DNA from: Nitriliruptoraceae bacterium
Lineage (GTDB): Bacteria > Actinomycetota > Nitriliruptoria > Nitriliruptorales > Nitriliruptoraceae
Direction: 5' to 3'
NCBI GenBank assembly: GCA_003565155.1
Contig: PXDB01000015.1
Span: 1-54,191 of the forward strand
Length of the DNA: 54,191 nucleotides
Shown here: piece after piece, positions 48,687 through 54,191 of the stretch
Position numbering within the stretch: position 1 is the stretch's first letter
How the letters are laid out: each line of letters starts with the position of its first letter
Notes under the pieces: model-generated
What the model saw: the letters and a program-made list of their open reading frames with translations, nothing else
What the model was told of the DNA's origin: nothing
The model's database searches: none
Program-made: the position numbers and the translations under genes

Positions 48687-50108
48687 TCAGCAGCCCGGCA
48701 GCCGCTCCGCGAGGTAGCCGACCAGCCGGTCGATGGCGACCCGCTCCTGGGACATGGTGTCCCGGTCCCGGACGGTGACCGCGCGGTCCTCCAGGGTGTC
48801 GAAGTCCACGGTCACGCACAAGGGCGTGCCGATCTCGTCCTGGCGGCGGTACCGACGGCCGATGGACTGCGTCTCGTCGTACTCGCTCATCCAGCGGCCC
48901 TTCACGAGGTCGAACACCTCGCGTGCGGTCGGGGTGAGCGTGTCCTTCTTGGACAGGGGCAGCACCGCCACCTTGTAGGGCGCGAGCCGTGGGTCGAGCG
49001 TGAGCACCACCCGTTCCTGGAGCTGGCCCTTGGCGTCCGGCGCCTGCTCGACGCGGTAGGCGTCGAACAGGAAGGCCAGCGTGGCCCGTGTGGCGCCGGC
49101 GGCAGGCTCGATGACGTAGGGGTGGTAGCGGCGGTCGTTCGGCTGGTCGTAGTAGGTGAGGTCCTGTCCGCTGACCTCCTGGTGGGCCTTGAGGTCGAAA
49201 TCGGTGCGGTTGGCCAGCCCCTCGAGCTCCGACCAGCCCATCGAGGGGTCGGGGAAGTAGTAGTCGATGTCCACCGTGCGCTTGGCGTAGTGGGACAGCT
49301 CCGCCTCGCCGTGCTCCCGGATGCGCAGGTTCTCCGGCCGGATGCCGAGGTCGGTGTACCACCGCAGCCGCTCGTCGATCCAGTACTGGTGCCACTCCTC
49401 GTCCGTCCCCGGCTCGACGAAGTACTCCATCTCCATCTGTTCGAACTCGCGGGTGCGGAAGACGAAGTTGCCCGGGGTGATCTCGTTGCGGAAGGACTTG
49501 CCCATCTGCGCGATGCCGAAGGGGGGCTTCTTGCGGGTGGTGCGCTGGATCGTGGCGAAGTCCACGAACATGCCCTGTGCGGTCTCCGGGCGGAGCCACA
49601 CCGTGGAACCGGTGGTCTCCACCGGCCCCATGTTGGTCTTGAACATCAGGTTGAAGCTGCGGGGATCCCCCAGGGTGTCGGCCTTGCAGGTGGGACAGAT
49701 GAGGTCGCCTTCGGCGTCCTCCGCGCCCAGCTGCTCCTCACGCAGGTGGTCCTCCCGGAAGCGTTGGTGGCACGTGAGGCACTCGACCAGCGGGTCGGAG
49801 AAGTTCGCGAGGTGACCCGAGGCCTGCCACACCTCCGTCGGCCCGAGGATCGCCTGCTCCATACCGACGACCTCCTCGCGGAGCTGCACCATCGAGCGCC
49901 ACCACTGACGCTTGACGTTCTCCTTCAGCTCCACACCGAGCGGTCCGTAGTCCCAGGTGGAGCGCACACCGCCGTAGATCTCCGCGGTCGGGAAGATGAT
50001 GCCGCGGGTCTTGCACAGCTCGACGATCGTCCGCAGCTCGACGGTGACGCTGGGATCGGTGGTCGCGGCGGCGGTGCTCGTCGTGGGGGTGTCGGTGGGC
50101 TCGCTCAC
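48687..50108 (-). CDS. glyS: Glycyl-tRNA synthetase (single-chain class II)
   Basis: A 473-residue synthetase of the homodimeric type. After a ~20-residue Thr/Ala tail the catalytic domain shows [23 protein letters not shown], a Cys4-type insert (CLTC and CPTC), class II motif 2 [28 protein letters not shown] and motif 3 [25 protein letters not shown] in the anticodon-binding domain. The GTG start was preferred over upstream ones whose extension is shadow-like. A minus-strand TATCCT at 50217-50222 is a candidate -10, leaving a leader of about 100 bases with no T-box features. Confidence 0.96.
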   Translation of the reverse strand: MSEPTDTPTTSTAAATTDPSVTVELRTIVELCKTRGIIFPTAEIYGGVRSTWDYGPLGVELKENVKRQWWRSMVQLREEVVGMEQAILGPTEVWQASGHLANFSDPLVECLTCHQRFREDHLREEQLGAEDAEGDLICPTCKADTLGDPRSFNLMFKTNMGPVETTGSTVWLRPETAQGMFVDFATIQRTTRKKPPFGIAQMGKSFRNEITPGNFVFRTREFEQMEMEYFVEPGTDEEWHQYWIDERLRWYTDLGIRPENLRIREHGEAELSHYAKRTVDIDYYFPDPSMGWSELEGLANRTDFDLKAHQEVSGQDLTYYDQPNDRRYHPYVIEPAAGATRATLAFLFDAYRVEQAPDAKGQLQERVVLTLDPRLAPYKVAVLPLSKKDTLTPTAREVFDLVKGRWMSEYDETQSIGRRYRRQDEIGTPLCVTVDFDTLEDRAVTVRDRDTMSQERVAIDRLVGYLAERLPGC

Positions 50109-50386
50109 GGTGTGCTCGTTGGTCGGCGGCGGGCCCCGCCACTGGCGGTGGGGGGCGGGATCGGCGTGCGCGACGGCACGCGAGCGACGGCGCGGGAGCG
50201 CGCCGCCGGCGGCCGCAGGATAGCCGCGGCAACTCCGGGGACCGAGCGGGCCTGGGTCGAGGCTGCACTGCGGCCGGGGCCGTCCGAACGACCGTGCACG
50301 AACCGCCGTGACCGAAGGGGCGACACGCGGTGTCGACAAGCCCACGGTGCGCGCGGACGGTGGCCGCCACGAAGAAGGGACGCAGC

Positions 50387-51196
50387 ATGCAGATCGACGA
50401 TCCCCTGCTCATCGGCGCCGTCGTGGCGCTCATCGCGGTGGTGGTGGCCGCCCGACAGGTGCAGCGCTGGCGTCGGGCGCGCGCGTTGCAGGCGCGTGCC
50501 GCGGCGGCAGGGTGGCAGCCGATACCCGAGGACCAGGGCCAGGCCTTCGCCGACCTGGTACGGCGGGCCTTCCCGCAGCTCGGCGACGAGGTGGCCGGCG
50601 AGGCCCACCGTGGGAGCGTGCGACCACGCGGTGGCGCCGGGTCCACCATCCGGCTCGGGCGGAGACGAACGCGGCTGTCCAGCGGGGCCCGCAACGTCCA
50701 CATCCTGCCGGTGGAGGGTGGATCGACGGCCATCGGTGATGTCCGGGTCACGGCGGCGCAGGGTGCCGCAGGCCAGCAACGCGCCTCCACCCATCACGGC
50801 GCCGTCGCCGCGGAGTTGGGCGCGCCCCTGCCCGATGTGACCCTGACCGCGCGCACCTGGGTGGACCACGACACCGACGAGGAACTGCCGGAGGCGCTCG
50901 GCACACGGTTCAGCGCACCCCGGGTGACCGACGAGGCGCGCCGCGTCTATCTCGGCGATCGGGTCACCGAGGTGCTCGGCGCAGCGCCGGACGGGTTGCG
51001 GGGGGTGGCGGTCACCGACGGCACCCTGGTGCTGCTCGCCGACGCGGAGCTCACCCCGGAACGCGCAGAGGCCCTGGCCGACACCGCAGACCGGTTCGCG
51101 GCACGTGCGTTGGAGCGCACCGGCGACGCGCCGGACACCGCCGGCAGCGATCCGACCAGGCCGTCGCGCGTGCGCAGCCCACTGACCAGCGGGTGA
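50387..51196 (+). CDS. Membrane-anchored hypothetical protein
   Basis: A 269-residue protein: one N-terminal membrane helix (about 8-24) followed by [12 protein letters not shown] (positive, so the C-terminus is cytoplasmic) and a soluble domain of unknown fold. The soluble part has [27 protein letters not shown], a two-strand region and a C-terminal helix ([18 protein letters not shown]). The ATG is preceded by GAAGGGA. Upstream in-frame starts exist but give basic non-coding-like sequence. It overlaps the thioesterase gene by 4 bases. No function can be given. Confidence 0.6.
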   Translation: MQIDDPLLIGAVVALIAVVVAARQVQRWRRARALQARAAAAGWQPIPEDQGQAFADLVRRAFPQLGDEVAGEAHRGSVRPRGGAGSTIRLGRRRTRLSSGARNVHILPVEGGSTAIGDVRVTAAQGAAGQQRASTHHGAVAAELGAPLPDVTLTARTWVDHDTDEELPEALGTRFSAPRVTDEARRVYLGDRVTEVLGAAPDGLRGVAVTDGTLVLLADAELTPERAEALADTADRFAARALERTGDAPDTAGSDPTRPSRVRSPLTSG

Positions 51197-52113
51197 CCAC
51201 CGCGGGCGGCAGTACGGTGCGCACGCCGGCCACCGACGGCGTGCCGGTACCGGAGGCGGTGGTGGTCGGGGAGGCTCGTGACCGGTTCGCGCGTGACACC
51301 GCGGTGCGTCGCGTCGCGCCGGGGCGCTACACCGCCTGCGTCGACGCGGGCTGGTCGGTGGTGGACGGCGCCGCGCCCAACGGTGGCTACCTGCTGGCGC
51401 TGGCGGCCCGGGCGATGCAGGCCGAGACCGGGCCCCACCCGGACCCGGTGACCCTGACCGGCCACTTCCTGCGACCACCGCGACCCGGTGAGGTCAGCGT
51501 CGAGGTGGAGGTGGTCCGTCGCGGTGGACGCCACACGACGGTGGCCGGCCGTCTGCTGCAGGGCGACGTCGAGTGTGTGCGCCTGCTCGGGGCCTTCGGC
51601 GATCTGGCCACGGCCGAGGGGCCGGACCGCCTTGCTCTCGCCCCGCCGGCCTACCCGCCCCTGGAGGCGTGCATCGACGTCACCAGCGCCGCCGTGGAGC
51701 GGGCCGCCGCGGGTGAGCTGCCGAGCTTCCCGATCCAGGAACGCTTCGACCACCGGCAGCCGGCGGAACTGGCCTCCTGGGCGGTGGGCAGACCGACCGG
51801 GCGCGGGGAGATGGGCGGCTACCTGCGCTTCGCCGACGCCGTCGACGGCGTCGCGATGGACCCGCTGGGACTGCTCGTGGTGGCGGACTGCTTCGCGCCG
51901 GCGGTGTTCAACACCACCCCCGGGCTCACCTCCTGGGTGCCGACCATCGAGCTGACCGTGCAGCTGCGCGGCCATCCGGCACCGGGCTACCTCACCGCCG
52001 CCTTCACCACCGCCGCGATCACCCGCGGCTACCTCGAGGAGGACGGCGTGGTCTGGGACGCCGACGGCAACCTCGTCGCGCTGTCACGGCAACTTGCGCT
52101 GGCACCACGCTGA
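51193..52113 (+). CDS. Thioesterase family protein (double hotdog)
   Basis: A 306-residue protein with two hotdog domains, in the acyl-CoA thioesterase (4HBT_3/TesB-like) family. The first domain has the long central helix GGYLLALAARAMQ after SVVDGAAPNGG, and the second ends with TSWVPTIELTVQLRG and ITRGYLEEDGVVWDADGNLVALSRQLAL. An active-site aspartate-type residue cannot be fixed by eye. It hydrolyses or binds acyl-CoA, probably with fatty acid substrates. The GTG start overlaps the upstream gene (GTGA). It converges on the importer operon. Confidence 0.85.
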   Translation: MTTAGGSTVRTPATDGVPVPEAVVVGEARDRFARDTAVRRVAPGRYTACVDAGWSVVDGAAPNGGYLLALAARAMQAETGPHPDPVTLTGHFLRPPRPGEVSVEVEVVRRGGRHTTVAGRLLQGDVECVRLLGAFGDLATAEGPDRLALAPPAYPPLEACIDVTSAAVERAAAGELPSFPIQERFDHRQPAELASWAVGRPTGRGEMGGYLRFADAVDGVAMDPLGLLVVADCFAPAVFNTTPGLTSWVPTIELTVQLRGHPAPGYLTAAFTTAAITRGYLEEDGVVWDADGNLVALSRQLALAPR

Positions 52114-52162
52114 GCGCCGACGCGCGGTCGTCCGCCTCCGCCGCCTGCCGTCGCGGACCCCG

Positions 52163-52978
52163 TCAGTGATCGGCAACCGCACCGAGGAAAGCGCGGGTGC
52201 GCTCCTGCTGCGGGTCGTCGAGCACCTGGGAGGGCGGACCGGACTCCACGATGCGCCCCTTGTCGAACATCAGGATGCGGTCGGCGATCTCCCGCGCGAA
52301 CCCCATCTCATGGGTGACCAGCATCATGGTGGTTCGCCCCTCCTCCGCGATGTCGCGCAGGACGTTGAGCACGTCGCCGACCAGTTCCGGGTCCAGGGCC
52401 GAGGTGACCTCGTCGAACAGCATCACCGACGGCGAGGTGGCGAGCGCACGGGCGATCGCCACCCGCTGCTTCTGCCCGCCCGACAGCTGACCGGGGGTGT
52501 GGTTGGCGTGCTCGGAGAGCCCGACCTTGGCGAGCAGTTCCATGCCCTTGTGCTGCGCCTCGTCGCGGGAGGCCCCGTGCACCTTCACCGGCGCGAGCAT
52601 CACGTTCTCGATCGCGCTCATGTGGGGGAAGAGGTTGAAGTGCTGGAACACCATCCCGATGTTGGAGCGGACCTTGCGCATGTGCCGCTCGCTGGCTGGC
52701 CGCAGCTGCCCCGAGGAGGTCGGCTCGTGGTAGAGGTGCTGGCCCCCGATCTCGATGGTGCCCGCGTCGATGTGCTCCAGCGTCATCGTGACCCGGAGGA
52801 TCGTGGTCTTGCCCGAACCGCTGGGGCCGATGACCACCACCCGCTCGCCGGGTTCGACGTCGAGGTGCAGGTCCTCGAGCACGGTCAGCGGTCCGAAGGC
52901 CTTGTCGACGGAACGGAAGCGCACGCTGGCGGCGCCCTTCTCGGAGACGTCCCGCGGGTCTGCGTCAGTCACGCTCAT
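52163..52978 (-). CDS. ehuA: Ectoine/amino-acid ABC importer ATP-binding protein (EhuA type)
   Basis: A 271-residue ATPase of the polar amino acid family. Walker A GPSGSGKT (51-58), Q-loop VFQHFNLFPHM, signature LSGGQKQRVAIARA and Walker B VMLFDEVTSALD, with THEMGFAREIADR. The stretch RHMRKVRSNIGMVFQHFNLFPHM closely resembles EhuA of ectoine/hydroxyectoine importers. The ATG start overlaps the permease 3' end by 14 bases. It is the last gene seen of an operon that continues beyond the window; the binding protein lies outside. Confidence 0.88.
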   Translation of the reverse strand: MSVTDADPRDVSEKGAASVRFRSVDKAFGPLTVLEDLHLDVEPGERVVVIGPSGSGKTTILRVTMTLEHIDAGTIEIGGQHLYHEPTSSGQLRPASERHMRKVRSNIGMVFQHFNLFPHMSAIENVMLAPVKVHGASRDEAQHKGMELLAKVGLSEHANHTPGQLSGGQKQRVAIARALATSPSVMLFDEVTSALDPELVGDVLNVLRDIAEEGRTTMMLVTHEMGFAREIADRILMFDKGRIVESGPPSQVLDDPQQERTRAFLGAVADH

Positions 52979-53861
52979 ACTCGATGCGCTCCTCGAGGCG
53001 TCGGACCAGCCACGCGGCGGGCAGGCTGACCAGGAGGAAGCCGACGCCGATGAGCAGGTAGGGCTCGACAGGTCGGAAGTCCTCCGCACGGATGGTGTTG
53101 GCGAAGAACAGCACGCCGGCGGTGCTCAGGATCGCGTCCCCGATGGGCGCGTCCTTGAAGGCGGCGACGAGGTAGTTGCCCAGCGTCGGCAGGACGTTGG
53201 GGATGGCCTGGGGGATGATGATGCGGGTCCACTTGGTGACGGGATCGAGGTTCAGGGCGATCGCCGCTTCCCACTGTCCCTTCGGCACGCTGTTGATCCC
53301 GGCGCGGTACGCCTCCGAGGCGTAGGTCGCGTAGTGGATACCGAGCACGACGAAGAGGATGACGATGGCGTTGACGCTGATCCAGTCCACGGCCCGCACG
53401 AGCACCTGGGCGAAGAACATCTGCACCAGGATCGGCGTGGAACGGATGAACTCGATCACGAACGCCACGGGCAGACTGAGGAACCGGTTCTGCGAGCGTC
53501 GCAGCATCGCCATCACCAGGCCGAGGGTGGCGGCGATCAGGAACCCGAGCACGGTGGCACGAGCCGTCGTGTACAGCCCGCGCAGCATCTGCGGGATCAG
53601 GTGGAAGAAGTAGTCCCACCCGAAGGACACCTCACGACCGGGCGAGAACTGCGACTGGAAGCGGCCGGTGGGCGCCGGCACGATGGCGAGCAGTGACAGC
53701 CCCAGCGTCACCAGCACGACCGGGACCACCACCTCACTGCGCCGGTACCAGCGGTGCTGCTGCTTGATCTCGAGGTCGATGCCGGCGCGCTCGCCCGGGC
53801 CGGCAGGACCGTTGGTGGCCGGCTGGGTCGGCCCGGAGCCGGGCGTGGTGGTCTCAGCCAA
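52965..53861 (-). CDS. ehuD: Ectoine-type ABC importer permease (EhuD type)
   Basis: A 298-residue permease with a ~45-residue polar N-terminus, one membrane helix, a periplasmic loop (FSPGREVSFGWDYFFHLIPQML) and then four to five more segments. The HisM-type EAA loop is INSVPKGQWEAAIALNLDPVTKWTRIIIPQA, and AAFKDAPIGDAILS follows, all typical for EhuC/EhuD. The TTG start (53859-53861) overlaps the previous permease stop. It forms a heterodimeric pore with the upstream EhuC-type subunit. Confidence 0.87.
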   Translation of the reverse strand: MAETTTPGSGPTQPATNGPAGPGERAGIDLEIKQQHRWYRRSEVVVPVVLVTLGLSLLAIVPAPTGRFQSQFSPGREVSFGWDYFFHLIPQMLRGLYTTARATVLGFLIAATLGLVMAMLRRSQNRFLSLPVAFVIEFIRSTPILVQMFFAQVLVRAVDWISVNAIVILFVVLGIHYATYASEAYRAGINSVPKGQWEAAIALNLDPVTKWTRIIIPQAIPNVLPTLGNYLVAAFKDAPIGDAILSTAGVLFFANTIRAEDFRPVEPYLLIGVGFLLVSLPAAWLVRRLEERIEYERD

Positions 53862-54191
53862 GGCTCGCGCTCCCCGTGCCCACCGCGATCGGGACGCCGC
53901 TGCGCGGGGTGCGCTGCTGGAAGCGCCGGTCCAGCGCGCGTTCAGCGAGGCGGAACAACCCGTTGATCCCCTGCGCCAGGATGAAGTAGATCACGAGCAC
54001 GTTGGTGAAGAGCACGGTCACCCCGATGGCACCCTGCGCCAGCATCCCGGTGACCAGGTTCTGCGTCGCCCGGAAGAGGTCGAAACCGGCGACCACCGAC
54101 ACCAGGGCCGTGCCCTTCAGGATCTCGATGGTCAGGTTGCCCATCGGTGGCAGGATGATGCGCAGCGCTTGCGGCAGGACCACGTAGCGCA
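53854..54191 (-). CDS. ehuC: Ectoine-type ABC importer permease (EhuC type), 5'-truncated by window end
   Basis: The last ~112 residues of a HisM-type permease; the frame stays open to the window edge. It starts in the EAA region (RYVVLPQALRIILPPMGN), then ILKGTALVSVVAG, two hydrophobic helices and a basic tail, as in EhuC. It overlaps the EhuD-type gene by 8 bases. The N-terminal half and the operon's binding protein are outside the window. Confidence 0.82.
   Translation of the reverse strand, partial: RYVVLPQALRIILPPMGNLTIEILKGTALVSVVAGFDLFRATQNLVTGMLAQGAIGVTVLFTNVLVIYFILAQGINGLFRLAERALDRRFQQRTPRSGVPIAVGTGSASLG

Noticed and set aside
50109..50330. Possible T-box or riboswitch leader before glyS
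   Set aside because: There is no specifier loop, T-box sequence or antiterminator; the leader is only GC-rich.

Overview
The window is very GC-rich and densely coded. It has frequent GTG (and two TTG) starts, 4-bp GTGA/ATGA gene overlaps, an F420-type LLM oxidoreductase, a MarP-type protease, a DUF3151 protein and an MtrA-like response regulator. Together these point to a deep-branching actinobacterium. The ectoine-uptake genes and the acidic linkers on its lipoproteins would fit a salt-adapted relative of the Nitriliruptoria, but that placement is inference.

Layout. 0.3-4.7 kb: a small unknown protein, a CvpA/trypsin (MarP-like) membrane protease, a DrrAB-type ABC exporter and a hemolysin III membrane protein. 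4.8-9.3 kb: one tightly coupled operon of a DASS/SLC13 anion transporter, a histidine kinase with a degenerate receiver and a cyclic-nucleotide-binding domain, a single-domain response regulator and a DJ-1/PfpI protein. 9.4-13.6 kb: MFS transporter, DUF456 protein, tRNA-Met(CAT), metallo-beta-lactamase-fold hydrolase, EamA transporter and an unknown protein. 13.6-18.8 kb: LLM oxidoreductase, lipoprotein sugar dehydrogenase, secretory lipase-like hydrolase and a zinc-ribbon/beta-propeller membrane protein. 18.8-21.5 kb: DUF429 and TetR genes diverging from an NAD-binding epimerase across a long perfect inverted repeat. 21.5-27.1 kb: a complete Opp/Dpp peptide importer. 27.2-29.1 kb: acyl-CoA dehydrogenase, YtxH-like and thiamine-binding-like proteins. 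29.2-34.5 kb: two adjacent two-component systems, one arranged like mtrA-mtrB-lpqB. 34.5-38.2 kb: a small membrane protein, DsbA/FrnE-like, GalT-like and ACT-domain proteins, tRNA-Asn(GTT) and a quinone-oxidoreductase-type enzyme. 38.2-43.2 kb: an HTH protein of unknown role, the primary sigma factor, DNA primase and a DUF3151 protein whose upstream region is a 15-bp tandem repeat. 43.2-50.1 kb: M61 peptidase, SRPBCC protein, small unknowns, a cysteine-rich Fe-S protein, a membrane protein and glycyl-tRNA synthetase. 50.4-54.2 kb: an unknown membrane-anchored protein, a thioesterase and part of an ectoine-type ABC importer running off the window.

Themes that cross genes. (1) At seven genes a TASSST-like -10 hexamer lies exactly 6-7 nt before the start codon, which predicts leaderless mRNAs. 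(2) An 18-nt element in the TetR operator region recurs with two mismatches just upstream of the DrrAB-type exporter 16 kb away. (3) GTGCAC-N5-GTGCAC palindromes flank both ends of the GerMN lipoprotein gene. (4) All three recognisable lipoproteins carry long Asp/Glu-rich linkers after the lipobox. The best candidate for an undescribed system is the transporter-kinase-regulator-DJ-1 operon at 4.8-9.3 kb. No CRISPR array, insertion sequence, prophage or defence island was seen.
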